Source: Tenacibaculum gallaicum (GTDB taxonomy: Bacteria; Bacteroidota; Bacteroidia; Flavobacteriales; Flavobacteriaceae). From it: 64,000 nucleotides of DNA. A model generated the notes under the pieces. The model was not told where the DNA came from, searched no databases, and worked only from the letters and a program-made list of their open reading frames with translations. Position 1 is the first letter of the stretch, and each line of letters begins with the position of its first letter. Below are positions 25,988 to 34,229 of this stretch, piece after piece. The position numbers and the translations under genes are program-made. Location of the stretch: the NCBI RefSeq assembly GCF_003387615.1, contig NZ_QUNS01000001.1, positions 863,189 to 927,188 of the forward strand, in the 5' to 3' direction.

Positions 25988-26647
25988 TTACATATCTAAG
26001 TACTTCCTTAAATAGGCGGCTCTATCTTTAAGTTCTTCTAAATAAAAATCATCTTCATGTTGCGTAATAACGTTGTAACCGTATCTACGAAATGTTTGAA
26101 TGATTTCATTTATTTCTTCAGAAACAATTTTGAGTGTAACCTCAACGCTATTTATGTTTTCAGAAGAAATATATGCGCCTAGTAATTTGCCATTACTAGC
26201 CTCAACTATTTGCGCTACTTGCCCCATAGAATAATCTGTTTTATTCTTGTCAATAATTAAAGTATCACTTTCATTATGTAAAAAAGGACTATTAGCAAAA
26301 GCGTCTAAAATATCACTCAATTCATAATAGCCTACATAATGTAGGTTTTTATCGATAACAGGAATTAAATTTGAGTCGTTATCAGCAAATAAGGCAATTA
26401 AATCGAGTAGTGTAGCATTTTCATTTGTGTAAAAATGATCTAATAAGTAAGAGTACTCTCTAAGTATACGTTTTTTGTTTTCAATAGTCTGAATATCACT
26501 TTCAGGTAAACAACCTACTAATCTGTTGTTTTCAACAATAGGAATATGAGTTATAGGCAAATCGTTACACAGCTTTTGGGCACTTTTTACAGTGCTGTTT
26601 AGCGTGAGAGCTTTAATTTCTTTTAATATAAAATCGTTGATTTTCAT
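25988..26647 (-). CDS. CBS-domain pair protein
   Basis: The 219-residue soluble protein has two CBS motifs, at about 5-65 (ITHIPIVENNRLVGCLPESD) and about 75-125 (SNLIPVIDKNLHYVGYYELS). A C-terminal ACT-like or regulatory segment (about 140-219) includes NSVEVTLKIVSEEINEIIQT. CBS pairs bind adenosine nucleotides and act as sensors. It is the first gene of the nadK-uppS-bamA cluster and is divergent from pdxJ, a conserved order in Flavobacteriaceae to my knowledge. The regulated partner is not known. Confidence 0.85.
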   Translation of the reverse strand: MKINDFILKEIKALTLNSTVKSAQKLCNDLPITHIPIVENNRLVGCLPESDIQTIENKKRILREYSYLLDHFYTNENATLLDLIALFADNDSNLIPVIDKNLHYVGYYELSDILDAFANSPFLHNESDTLIIDKNKTDYSMGQVAQIVEASNGKLLGAYISSENINSVEVTLKIVSEEINEIIQTFRRYGYNVITQHEDDFYLEELKDRAAYLRKYLDM

Positions 26648-26681
26648 TACTACGAATATAGTTTAAAATGTTGGAATGCGT

Positions 26682-26689
26682 TACCTTTG
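26682..26689 (+). promoter_or_regulatory. -7 element TACCTTTG for pdxJ
   Basis: This is an exact TAnnTTTG match 17 bases before the pdxJ ATG, giving a leader of about 10 bases. No TTG is at the ideal -33 distance, so the upstream element is weak. Confidence 0.55.
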
Positions 26690-26706
26690 TAGTCTAATTT
26701 TACAAC

Positions 26707-27420
26707 ATGACAAAGTTAAGTGTTAATATTAATAAAATAGCTACACTTCGTAATTCTAGAGGTGGAAACGTGCCTAATTTACTAAAAGTAGCAACCGATA
26801 TACAAGATTTTGGAGCGGAAGGAATTACCATCCATCCAAGACCAGATGAACGTCATATTCGTTACCAAGATGCTTATGATTTAAAATCTATTGTAACGAC
26901 TGAATACAATATTGAAGGTAACCCTATTGATAAGTTTAAACAAATGGTGTTAGAAATTAAGCCAACGCAAGTAACATTGGTTCCTGATAGTGTAGATCAG
27001 CTTACTTCAAATGCAGGTTGGGATACCATAACACACCAGTCGTATTTGCAAGAAGTGATTGCTGAATTTAAAAATGCAGGAATTAGAACGTCAATTTTTA
27101 TTGATACTGATTTAAAGCTGATAGAAGCTGCTGCAAAAACAGGAGCTGACCGAGTTGAGTTGTATACTGAGGAGTTTGCTACGCAGTACGAAAAAGGGAA
27201 CAAAGAAGCAGTAAAGCCGTACGTAGAGGCTGCTGTTTTAGCAAATGAAGTTGGTTTAGGAGTTAACGCTGGTCATGATTTAAGTTTAGATAATATTCAA
27301 TTTTTTAAACAAAACATTCCTCATTTGGCTGAAGTGTCAATAGGGCATGCGTTAATATCAGAAAGTTTGTATTTGGGCTTAGAAAATGTTGTGAATATGT
27401 ATTTACATCGTTTACAATAA
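26707..27420 (+). CDS. pdxJ: Pyridoxine 5'-phosphate synthase
   Basis: The 237-residue TIM-barrel protein has [34 protein letters not shown] (active-site His/Arg), VTLVPDS and the C-terminal [15 protein letters not shown] and [11 protein letters not shown]. PdxJ condenses 1-deoxyxylulose 5-phosphate with 3-amino-2-oxopropyl phosphate to make pyridoxine 5'-phosphate, the precursor of PLP. It is followed by a hydrolase gene after 2 bases. Confidence 0.96.
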   Translation: MTKLSVNINKIATLRNSRGGNVPNLLKVATDIQDFGAEGITIHPRPDERHIRYQDAYDLKSIVTTEYNIEGNPIDKFKQMVLEIKPTQVTLVPDSVDQLTSNAGWDTITHQSYLQEVIAEFKNAGIRTSIFIDTDLKLIEAAAKTGADRVELYTEEFATQYEKGNKEAVKPYVEAAVLANEVGLGVNAGHDLSLDNIQFFKQNIPHLAEVSIGHALISESLYLGLENVVNMYLHRLQ

Positions 27421-27422
27421 TT

Positions 27423-28193
27423 ATGGAGGAAGTACTACATTCAAAAATAACTGGAGAAGGACAGCCGTTACTTATTTTACATGGGTATTTTGGTATGGGT
27501 GATAACTGGAAATCGCATGCTAATAAAATTGCTGAAGATGGTTTTGAAGTGCATTTAATAGATCAACGTAATCACGGACGAAGCTTTCATGCAGATGCTT
27601 TTGATTACGAGCTGTTGGTTGGAGATTTGTATAATTATATTCAACACCATAATCTTGAAAAAGTTGATTTGTTAGGACATTCCATGGGAGGAAAAACAGC
27701 AATGTTGTTTGCAACTGAGTACCCTGAATTGGTAAACAAATTAATTGTAGCTGATATTTCTCCAAGAATGTATCCACCCCATCATCACGAAATTTTAGCA
27801 GCGTTGAGCTCTGTAGATTTTTCGGTGCAAACGTCACGTAAGTTAGTCGATGAAAAACTGGCTGAGCTAATTCCAGAAAAAGGGATACGTCAATTTTTAG
27901 CAAAAAACGTTTATAGAAAAACAAAAGACGAATTGGCATTTCGGTTCAACTTAAAATCGTTAACAGAAAATAATAGTGAAGTAGGGGTAGCATTGCCGTC
28001 TTTTACAGTTTTTGAAGGTGAAACGTTGTTTTTACGCGGAGCAAATTCAGGCTATATCTCAAAAGAAGATGAGCCATTAATTCAAGCGCACTTTCCAAAA
28101 GCTGTGGTAAAAACTATAGCCAATGCTGGGCACTGGCTACATGCTGAAAATCCAAAGGATTTCTATGAAGAAGCTATAGTTTTTCTAAAGTAA
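27423..28193 (+). CDS. Alpha/beta-fold hydrolase (YbfF-like esterase)
   Basis: The 256-residue protein has the oxyanion segment LLILHGYFGMGDNWKSHA, IDQRNHGRSFH, the nucleophile elbow LLGHSMGGKTAM and a C-terminal histidine in IANAGHWLHAENP. This arrangement is typical of the YbfF/acyl-CoA esterase branch. The substrate is unknown. It is co-transcribed with pdxJ (2-base gap), but no biochemical link between them is established. Confidence 0.88.
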   Translation: MEEVLHSKITGEGQPLLILHGYFGMGDNWKSHANKIAEDGFEVHLIDQRNHGRSFHADAFDYELLVGDLYNYIQHHNLEKVDLLGHSMGGKTAMLFATEYPELVNKLIVADISPRMYPPHHHEILAALSSVDFSVQTSRKLVDEKLAELIPEKGIRQFLAKNVYRKTKDELAFRFNLKSLTENNSEVGVALPSFTVFEGETLFLRGANSGYISKEDEPLIQAHFPKAVVKTIANAGHWLHAENPKDFYEEAIVFLK

Positions 28194-28203
28194 AATAAGT
28201 TAA

Positions 28204-28262
28204 AAGCGAGGAGGAATTTGTTAATCCCTAGTCCCTCGCTTAAAATACTCGCCCCCCGGCGA
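28204..28262. other. Two stem-loops, one unusually GC-rich, at a convergent junction
   Basis: AAGCGAGG (28204-28211) pairs with CCTCGCTT (28234-28241). TCGCC (28249-28253) pairs with GGCGA (28258-28262) around CCCC. The G+C content contrasts strongly with the surrounding AT-rich DNA. The elements lie between the convergent hydrolase and the small gene at 28277 and may be terminators or a junction of inserted DNA. Confidence 0.45.
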
Positions 28263-28276
28263 AAAACAAAAAATTA

Positions 28277-28534
28277 TTAAGGGAAATCTCTGTTTATTTT
28301 ATTTATCAAATTAGTTATATTACTATCAGTTGTTTGTTGATCTTTTAAGTGATTATAAAAAACTACTACAATAGCTTCTTCAATAGTTAAATTTTTTCTC
28401 TTACCCGAATATACTTTTTGTATAGTTTCTAAAGAAAAATCATGACCATTTTTACTCAGGTAGTTTTTTACCTTCTCGCGGTATTTTGGTGGTTTAATTT
28501 TTTCTAATTCTTTTCGTTGTGTAGCAGTTATCAT
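28277..28534 (-). CDS. Small basic hypothetical protein, possible Cro-like DNA-binding protein
   Basis: The 85-residue protein is rich in Lys/Arg in its first half (KELEKIKPPKYREKVKNYLS). A segment could be a helix-turn-helix: DFSLETIQKVYSGKRKNLTI followed by EEAIVVVFYN. No named family is recognised with confidence. It is divergent from a phage-repressor-like gene at 28681 across 146 bases, the arrangement of a cI/cro type switch. A small self-standing regulator is the best guess. No phage structural genes are nearby. Confidence 0.55.
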   Translation of the reverse strand: MITATQRKELEKIKPPKYREKVKNYLSKNGHDFSLETIQKVYSGKRKNLTIEEAIVVVFYNHLKDQQTTDSNITNLINKINRDFP

Positions 28535-28680
28535 AAAAACTCAAGTTGTTTTTTAGAAGGTGATAGCACTTTTTAATTTATATTTGTACGTATCGTGTAC
28601 TTATTACGAAGTAAAAATACAAACAAAAATCTAAACACGAAAACAAAATTAAATAAAATTTAGAAAAAAGTTATTTTTCA
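28535..28680. promoter_or_regulatory. Divergent promoter/operator region of the phage-like regulator pair
   Basis: On the plus strand TATATTTG (28579-28586) matches the -7 element. On the minus strand CAAAATTA (28644-28651) reads TAATTTTG. An inverted repeat TACTT-N6-AAGTA (28598-28602 and 28609-28613) lies between them, and GTAC occurs twice nearby. Spacing to any upstream TTG is longer than ideal for both promoters. Confidence 0.4.
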
Positions 28681-29067
28681 ATGAGCGATTTTGTAGATGA
28701 AACATATAAACGAGTAGAAGAAGTGATTAGTTATAAAAGGCTTAATATTAGGTCTTTTGAGGAGGTTATTGATGTGTCTAACAATTCAGTTGGTACAGCA
28801 ATAAGAAGAAAGTCGTCATTTAAAAGTAATGTGTTAAACAAAATTCTACATTCTTTTCCAGAAATTAATCCAACATGGTTGCTAACAGGTAAAGGAAAAA
28901 TGCTTTTAACAAACAATAGTGTAACAAATGCCAACGAGCCAGCTTCCAAATACAATTTATTAGACATAAAAGGCAAGGTAAAAGATAACTTAATACACTT
29001 GTTGTTAGAAGATGAAGAAGTAAAAGAGGCAATAGCAACGCAAGTATCAGAAGTTTTGAAAAAATAA
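28681..29067 (+). CDS. HTH regulator resembling phage CI-type repressors
   Basis: The 128-residue protein begins with a helix-rich domain in which RSFEEVIDVSNNSVGTAIRR looks like a helix-turn-helix. It then has SFPEINPTWLLTGKGKMLLT, a segment characteristic of phage CI/XRE-like repressors in Bacteroidota (NPxWLLTGxGxM). The C-terminus is a short polar linker and a helix (LIHLLLEDEEVKEAIATQVS). There is no LexA-like protease domain. It is divergent from the small gene at 28277, and its targets are probably its own control region. Confidence 0.75.
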   Translation: MSDFVDETYKRVEEVISYKRLNIRSFEEVIDVSNNSVGTAIRRKSSFKSNVLNKILHSFPEINPTWLLTGKGKMLLTNNSVTNANEPASKYNLLDIKGKVKDNLIHLLLEDEEVKEAIATQVSEVLKK

Positions 29068-29091
29068 TTGCAAAATATTTTACTCTAAAAC

Positions 29092-29541
29092 CTAACCTAC
29101 ATTTCTGGTTAAACTCTCTAAAGCATAGTACAGCCTGTTTTGTGCGTTATATTGAGAGCCAAAAATAGAACGAAACACTTCACCATCAGGAGTTAATAAT
29201 ATCCATAGTGGTGTTCCTTCTGAATTAAAAAAATCATACATTTTGTGGTCGTTATCTATATAAATAGGAAATGGAAGCTCGTTAACGGTAAAAATACTTA
29301 GAATGTCTTCCTTAGAAACAGTGTTGGTGTTAAAATTACTATGAATACCAATAACCTCAATATTCTTATAGGTTTGCTTAAATTTATAAGCAAGAGGAAT
29401 AGCTCTACCTGTACAGCCTAAACAAGCATTGTTGTAAAATAAAAGCAATAGAATTTTGTTAGCATACTTTTCAAGTAAATCAACTTCTTTTTGGTTAAAA
29501 TCGGTGACTTTTACAGATGTTATAATGTTGCTAGTATTCAT
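29092..29541 (-). CDS. Thioredoxin-like peroxiredoxin/TlpA-fold protein
   Basis: The 149-residue protein has a thioredoxin fold with C-x-x-C in LLFYNNACLGCTGRAIPLAY and a cis-proline in NSEGTPLWILLTPDGEV. There is no signal peptide, so it is likely cytoplasmic, unlike TlpA/ResA. The family covers thiol reductases and AhpC/TSA-like peroxidases. The two active cysteines favour a disulfide reductase. It is separated by a hairpin from the quinone reductase gene upstream. Confidence 0.75.
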   Translation of the reverse strand: MNTSNIITSVKVTDFNQKEVDLLEKYANKILLLLFYNNACLGCTGRAIPLAYKFKQTYKNIEVIGIHSNFNTNTVSKEDILSIFTVNELPFPIYIDNDHKMYDFFNSEGTPLWILLTPDGEVFRSIFGSQYNAQNRLYYALESLTRNVG

Positions 29542-29598
29542 TTTATGCTTTTAATTGAAGTTCTAGCAAAGTTATTCAAAAAGAAGAAGGCTTTGAAT

Positions 29599-29633
29599 CT
29601 CTACAAGCCAAAAACATTCTTTAGCTTGTAGAG
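29599..29633 (-). terminator. Hairpin after the quinone reductase gene
   Basis: CTCTACAAGC (29599-29608) pairs with GCTTGTAGAG (29624-29633) across 15 bases, 10 bases past the reverse-strand stop at 29643. The downstream T-rich tract is weak. Confidence 0.5.
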
Positions 29634-29642
29634 TAGAGTTTG

Positions 29643-30221
29643 TTATTGTAGGTTCTTGCCTAATGTGTACACTTTATTTAGCCACAAATTTCTTTGTTTA
29701 AGGGTTGAATCTTTCATTACTGATAAGAACGTAGTTTTAACAGGTTTAATACCGCAAAATTCCAATGTAGCTATTTTAAACTGTCGAATAGCAGGCCTTT
29801 TTAAGAAAAAGTAATCATACCAACTAGGAGTGTCAGAAGTTATGATGAGTCGAGAGGTTTTGCCTTTTAAAAGTTTTTCAGGAAATGGTTTCCCTTTAAC
29901 AGGTTGAAAAGTGATGCCTGGTAAAAAAGCTCTGTCGATAAAACCTTTCATCATTGCAGGGTAGCCTGCCCACCAAACAGGAAAGATCCAAACAATATGA
30001 TCCGCTTTTTTAATTTTAGCCAAAGACTCTACTAAATCTGGTTCAAGCTCGGTTCTTTTTCGGTAACCATACTTAAGAATTGGGTTAAAGTTTAAGTCAG
30101 TTATGGTAATTTCTTCAATTGTAGCGTTAGTTTCCAAAGCACCTTTTTTGTAGGAAGCTGCTAGTGCATGGTTAAAACTTTCTTTATCAGGATGTCCGTT
30201 TATTAATAAAATATTCTTCAT
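29643..30221 (-). CDS. NAD(P)H:quinone oxidoreductase-type flavodoxin-fold protein
   Basis: From the ATG at 30219-30221 the product is 192 residues starting MKNILLINGHPDKESFNHAL, the usual start of the NQO/MdaB-like family (NGHPD-x-x-S). It continues with DHIVWIFPVWWAGYPAMMKG (FMN/FAD-binding loop), FIDRAFLPGITFQ and a C-terminal FCGIKPVKTTFLS. These enzymes reduce quinones or nitro compounds with NAD(P)H. The frame extends 8 codons upstream, but homology begins at the chosen Met. A Crp/Fnr-type regulator gene lies 62 bases upstream on the same strand and may control it. Confidence 0.85.
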   Translation of the reverse strand: MKNILLINGHPDKESFNHALAASYKKGALETNATIEEITITDLNFNPILKYGYRKRTELEPDLVESLAKIKKADHIVWIFPVWWAGYPAMMKGFIDRAFLPGITFQPVKGKPFPEKLLKGKTSRLIITSDTPSWYDYFFLKRPAIRQFKIATLEFCGIKPVKTTFLSVMKDSTLKQRNLWLNKVYTLGKNLQ

Positions 30222-30283
30222 AATATAGTTAAGATTATGAAGCAAAGTACGGGCGGTTTTACAAGCCTAAAAAGGACAATTGT

Positions 30284-30850
30284 CTAATAAAAAACTGATT
30301 TTCTAATTCGGCTCAAATGTCGTTGCGTAATGCCTAAATAAGAAGCAAGATATTGTAGTGGGATTGTTTGTAAATAGTTAGGATGTGTTTCTAGTAGTTT
30401 TTTATAACGGTTTTCAGCACTTTCATTTTGTAACACAAAAACCCTATTTTCAAGATTTATATATTCTTGTTCTGCAAATATTTTAAAAAGACGTAACCAA
30501 TTGGTGCTTGAGTTTTCTAGTGATACAAGTTGTTCTTTGGTAATGCTGTATAGTTCAACATCGGTTAACGCTTGAATGTTTTCGTTGGTTTTTGTTTGAG
30601 AAATAAATGATGAGTAAGCGGTAACAAATGAATTTTCTGATAAAAAACAATAGGTAGCTTCTTTTTCATCTGAGGAATGGTAAAACGATCTAAAAATACC
30701 CGAACTAATAAAAGCAACTTCTTTACAAGTGTTTCCTTCTTGAATAAAAAAATCTCCTTTGTTAAGTTTTTTATACCTAACTAAACTTACAAAGTTGTCT
30801 ATTTCTTCTTTGGTGAGAATGTTATATGATTCTAGGTGCTTTTTGAGCAT
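30284..30850 (-). CDS. Crp/Fnr family transcriptional regulator
   Basis: The 188-residue protein has a cyclic-nucleotide-binding-type beta roll (LNKGDFFIQEGNTCKEVAFI, SSGIFRSFYH). A dimerisation helix follows, then a short C-terminal helix-turn-helix (QYLASYLGITQRHLSRIRKS). It lacks the cysteine set of Fnr, so oxygen sensing through an Fe-S cluster is unlikely. Members of this branch are common in Bacteroidota and often lie beside the gene they control, here the quinone reductase downstream. It begins directly after the stop of the membrane protein gene at 30851. Confidence 0.85.
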   Translation of the reverse strand: MLKKHLESYNILTKEEIDNFVSLVRYKKLNKGDFFIQEGNTCKEVAFISSGIFRSFYHSSDEKEATYCFLSENSFVTAYSSFISQTKTNENIQALTDVELYSITKEQLVSLENSSTNWLRLFKIFAEQEYINLENRVFVLQNESAENRYKKLLETHPNYLQTIPLQYLASYLGITQRHLSRIRKSVFY

Positions 30851-31399
30851 TTAAAAGTTTGTATAATCAATTTTTATGTTATTAAGGTGTTGTGTTTTAA
30901 TCTTGTGCCTGTGGAATAGAAAAAATCCTATTCCAAAAACTCCAGCTAAAAATGTAATTAAAAAACCAATTATTGAGCGACTTTTTGCTTGGTGAAAACT
31001 AAATAAAACTTTATCCTTATCGTCAGATATACCAAAGACTTCTGGTTTATATTTGTTTTGATCAGTTTTTTTTATCCGGATTTTAGCTTTCTTGGTTGCT
31101 ATTAATTGTCTTTTTATATCTTCAAAAATTTTATTATCTCTCTCTTGACCTATGTTTTCCATAAGATAATAAGTTTTAAAATTATTTTTGAGAGTTATTT
31201 TTAATTCAGATTTGGTGCTTTTGTGACCTCTAGATGATGATACCCTATGATAAAAGGTTTCGACATTGTTAATGTCACCGCTCTCAATAACAAGAGAGCT
31301 TTTTAAAGTAAATAAAGTAGGAGCAAAAAAATAGATTCCGCAAATTAAATTCATTATTCCAAAAACCAGGAATTTTTCTGCAACGTGTTTTTTATTCAT
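30851..31399 (-). CDS. Hypothetical two-helix membrane protein
   Basis: The 182-residue protein has one hydrophobic helix at about 10-32 (FLVFGIMNLICGIYFFAPTL) and another at about 137-161 (SIIGFLITFLAGVFGIGFFL). The hydrophilic domain of about 100 residues between them has beta-strand-like segments, and the tail is basic. The family is not recognised. Both ends are probably cytoplasmic with the middle domain periplasmic. It abuts the Crp/Fnr gene, so the two may be co-transcribed. Confidence 0.6.
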   Translation of the reverse strand: MNKKHVAEKFLVFGIMNLICGIYFFAPTLFTLKSSLVIESGDINNVETFYHRVSSSRGHKSTKSELKITLKNNFKTYYLMENIGQERDNKIFEDIKRQLIATKKAKIRIKKTDQNKYKPEVFGISDDKDKVLFSFHQAKSRSIIGFLITFLAGVFGIGFFLFHRHKIKTQHLNNIKIDYTNF

Positions 31400-31466
31400 T
31401 TAAATAAGATGGGCTTAAGTTTAGCTAAATTAAAAGAAAACACTCAAAAACTAAAACAAAGTTTTT

Positions 31467-31495
31467 AAACCTGCCAAAACAGCAGGTTTCTGTTT
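31467..31495. terminator. Hairpin of uncertain direction
   Basis: AAACCTGC (31467-31474) pairs with GCAGGTTT (31482-31489), followed on the plus strand by CTGTTTTT. No plus-strand gene ends just upstream, so it may belong to an unannotated small transcript or act as an insulator before the gene at 31596. Confidence 0.4.
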
Positions 31496-31595
31496 TTGGT
31501 ATGGTTGTGGTAAAGTATATGAAGTGTTACGAATTACTAGTTTCAGTGAAAAAGAGTAAATTTATAATTCATAACCAATTAAATAAAAAAGAAAA

Positions 31596-31943
31596 ATGAA
31601 AACATTTTTAAAAGTATTATTAACTGCATTGGCAGTAATTGTTTTGGCAAATATTTTACCAGGGGTAGCGGTAGCAAGTTATACAACCGCAGTAATTGTA
31701 GCGGTAGTAATTGCTTTGTTAAACCTATTTGTACGTCCGTTGCTAGTGTTTTTTACACTACCAGCAACCATCGTTACACTAGGGTTATTCTTATTTGTGA
31801 TTAATGCAGTAATTATATTATTGGCAGATAAATTAGTGTCAGGATTTGCAGTTAGCGGATTTTTCACAGCGCTCTTGTTCAGTGTATTGCTGTCAATTTT
31901 CAGATCAATAATGTTTTCACTATTAAAAGAAGGAGACGAATAA
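31596..31943 (+). CDS. PF04020-type four-helix membrane protein (phage holin superfamily IV name)
   Basis: The 115-residue protein is almost entirely hydrophobic with four helices. It shows the family pattern ILPGVAVASYTTAVIVAVVI, LLNLFVRPLLVFFTLPATIV and TLGLFLFVINAVIILLADKL. Despite the holin name, these proteins are widespread in chromosomes without prophages, and their role is unknown. Nothing near it is a lysis gene, so prophage origin should not be inferred. Confidence 0.85.
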   Translation: MKTFLKVLLTALAVIVLANILPGVAVASYTTAVIVAVVIALLNLFVRPLLVFFTLPATIVTLGLFLFVINAVIILLADKLVSGFAVSGFFTALLFSVLLSIFRSIMFSLLKEGDE

Positions 31944-32012
31944 GTAACCTAAAATATTAAAAACTAGAAAATAAGGGAAGTAAAAAAGATAACATTCTTG
32001 TAGCTAAAAGTC

Positions 32013-32043
32013 TTGGTTATCAATAAATAAAGTAGTAATTTTG
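32013..32043 (+). promoter_or_regulatory. Promoter of the trigger factor gene, TTG-N20-TAATTTTG
   Basis: TTG at 32013-32015 and TAATTTTG at 32036-32043 match both elements of the Bacteroidota consensus. Transcription would start near 32050, giving a leader of about 25 bases to the tig ATG. Confidence 0.7.
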
Positions 32044-32074
32044 CACCCGATTTTTTAAGAAACAGATTTTTAAG

Positions 32075-33397
32075 ATGAATATAACAAAAGAAAACGTAGA
32101 CGCATTAAATGCAGTTGTAAAAGTTGATATTGTTGCAGAAGATTATCAAGATAAAGTAACAAAGGTATTAAACGATTACCGTAAAACAGCAAACATTCCA
32201 GGGTTTAGAAAAGGTAATGTACCAATGGGAATGGTAAAGAAACAATACGGAAAATCAATAATGATTGATGAGGTAAATAAGCTTTTACAAGAATCGTTAA
32301 ACAAATTCTTAGTTGAAGAGAAATTAGATATTTTAGGTAATCCGTTACCAAGAGTACAAGAAGATTTCAATTGGGATGCTGATAAATTCTCTTTTGAGTT
32401 TGAATTAGGATTAGCGCCTGAGTTTGAAGTAAACTTAAAGCCAAAAAATAAAGTAACTCAATATAACATTGTTGCTACTGACGAGTTAATCGAGAAAGAA
32501 ATTGAAAACATTCAATCTCGTTACGGTAAAATGTCTACTAAAGACGAAGCTGCCGAAGAAACTAATGTAACAGGTACTTTCGTAAGCGAAGAGAAAGAAA
32601 TCAACAAAAAATCTACAATTTCTGTAAAAGATATTAAAGGAAAAACAAACTTAAAAAAGTTTGTAGGTGCTAAAGTAGGAGATGTTTTAGAATTAAAAAC
32701 TAAAAACTTATTCGAAGATGAGCACAAGTTACAAGGAGCTATAGGAGTATCTCACGATGAGGTTCACGACTTAGACATTCCTGTAACATTTACTATTGAA
32801 GAAATTACTGAAATAGAACCAGCAGAATTAGATCAAGAGTTATTTGATAAATTATTTTCTGACGGAAGTGTAAAAACTGTAACTGAATTAAAAGAAAAAA
32901 TTAAAGAAGATGCAGAAAAGCAATTCCAACAACAAGCAGATCAACAATTGTTAAACGCAATTACTGAGAACTTAGTTGATAACACAAAATTTGATTTACC
33001 TGCTGAATTCTTACAAAAGTGGTTACAAACTGCTGGAGAAAAAGAATTAACTTTTGAAGAAGCTGTTGAAGAATATAATAAGTCTGAAAAAGGATTACGT
33101 TACCAATTAATCGAAGGAAAGGTTATGAAGGATAACGATATCAAATTAGACTATGCAGAGTTAGTAGACTATGCAAAAGGATTTATTAGAACTCAAATGG
33201 CTCAGTTCGGAAACATGAACCCAGAGGAAAAAGAGTTAGATGATATCGCTGGAAGAATCTTACAAAACCAAGATGAAGCTCAAAAATTACAATCTCAATT
33301 AATAAGCCAAAAATTATTAGCTTTTTATAAAGAAAACATGAGCTTTGATACTAAAGAAGTTTCTTACGAAGATTTCATTAAAGAAGTATACAAATAA
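32075..33397 (+). CDS. tig: Trigger factor
   Basis: The 440-residue protein has the N-terminal ribosome-binding domain with NIPGFRKGNVPMGMVKKQYG (the GFRxGxxP signature that contacts the ribosomal tunnel exit). A divergent peptidyl-prolyl isomerase-like region (about 155-260) follows, then the long helical C-terminal chaperone domain. It binds nascent chains. The middle domain is less FKBP-like than in E. coli, which is usual in Bacteroidota. It has its own promoter and terminator and precedes clpP-clpX, the order also seen in many other bacteria. Confidence 0.95.
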   Translation: MNITKENVDALNAVVKVDIVAEDYQDKVTKVLNDYRKTANIPGFRKGNVPMGMVKKQYGKSIMIDEVNKLLQESLNKFLVEEKLDILGNPLPRVQEDFNWDADKFSFEFELGLAPEFEVNLKPKNKVTQYNIVATDELIEKEIENIQSRYGKMSTKDEAAEETNVTGTFVSEEKEINKKSTISVKDIKGKTNLKKFVGAKVGDVLELKTKNLFEDEHKLQGAIGVSHDEVHDLDIPVTFTIEEITEIEPAELDQELFDKLFSDGSVKTVTELKEKIKEDAEKQFQQQADQQLLNAITENLVDNTKFDLPAEFLQKWLQTAGEKELTFEEAVEEYNKSEKGLRYQLIEGKVMKDNDIKLDYAELVDYAKGFIRTQMAQFGNMNPEEKELDDIAGRILQNQDEAQKLQSQLISQKLLAFYKENMSFDTKEVSYEDFIKEVYK

Positions 33398-33421
33398 CAG
33401 TTAATTACTGATGTTATAAAT

Positions 33422-33451
33422 AAAAACCTGAATGTATATTCAGGTTTTTTT
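33422..33451 (+). terminator. Terminator after tig
   Basis: ACCTGAAT and ATTCAGGT pair around a 4-base loop and are flanked by an A-run and a run of seven T. It separates tig from clpP-clpX. Confidence 0.85.
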
Positions 33452-33526
33452 AGCCATTAACTGTAACAAAATACTAACGAAATAGTTCTTATATTTACAT
33501 CTTTATAACCCAAAAACATTTTAAAA

Positions 33527-34186
33527 ATGGATTACGGAAAAGAGTTCGAAAAATACGCAACAAAGCACCACGGAATAAATAGTAGTTACTTAGGAAAGAT
33601 AACAAGTAGTTTAACTCCATATATTATGGAAGAGCGCCAAATGAACATTACTCAAATGGACGTTTTTTCTCGTTTAATGATGGATAGAATTATCTTTTTA
33701 GGTACAGGAATTAATGACCAAGTAGCTAATGTAATTCAAGCACAATTATTATTCTTAGAGAGTGTAGACGCTAATAAAGATATTTCAATCTATATCAACT
33801 CGCCAGGTGGTGGAGTATATGCTGGTTTAGGTATTTATGACACCATGCAGTTTATAAAACCTGATGTAGCAACCATTTGTACAGGTATGGCAGCATCTAT
33901 GGGAGCTGTGTTAATGTGTGCGGGAGAAAAAGGAAAACGCTCAGCGTTGCCACATTCTCGTATTATGATTCACCAACCATTAGGTGGAGCACAAGGACAA
34001 GCATCTGATATTGAAATTACAGCTCGTGAAATTTTAAAATTAAAAGATGAGTTGTACGAAATCATCGCTAAGCACTCAGGTCAAACAGTAGAAAAAGTAA
34101 ACAAAGATTCTGATAGAGATTATTGGATGAAGGCCGACGAAGCGAAAGCTTACGGAATGGTAGATGAAATTTTAACTAGAAAATAA
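33527..34186 (+). CDS. clpP: ATP-dependent Clp protease proteolytic subunit
   Basis: The 219-residue serine protease has its catalytic triad in [12 protein letters not shown] (S124), [10 protein letters not shown] (H149) and KDSDRDYWM (D198). The spacing is the same as in E. coli ClpP. It forms the tetradecameric barrel that degrades proteins unfolded by ClpX. An N-terminal extension of about 25 residues may be a propeptide, as is usual. The clpX gene follows after 43 bases. Confidence 0.97.
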   Translation: MDYGKEFEKYATKHHGINSSYLGKITSSLTPYIMEERQMNITQMDVFSRLMMDRIIFLGTGINDQVANVIQAQLLFLESVDANKDISIYINSPGGGVYAGLGIYDTMQFIKPDVATICTGMAASMGAVLMCAGEKGKRSALPHSRIMIHQPLGGAQGQASDIEITAREILKLKDELYEIIAKHSGQTVEKVNKDSDRDYWMKADEAKAYGMVDEILTRK

Positions 34187-34229
34187 TAAACAGCTAATAG
34201 CAGTGAGCTGTTGGCAATAAGCTGATAAG

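Noticed and set aside
31596..31943. Phage holin as evidence of a prophage
   Set aside because: The family name is historical; these four-helix proteins are common chromosomal genes, and no lysis or structural gene is nearby.
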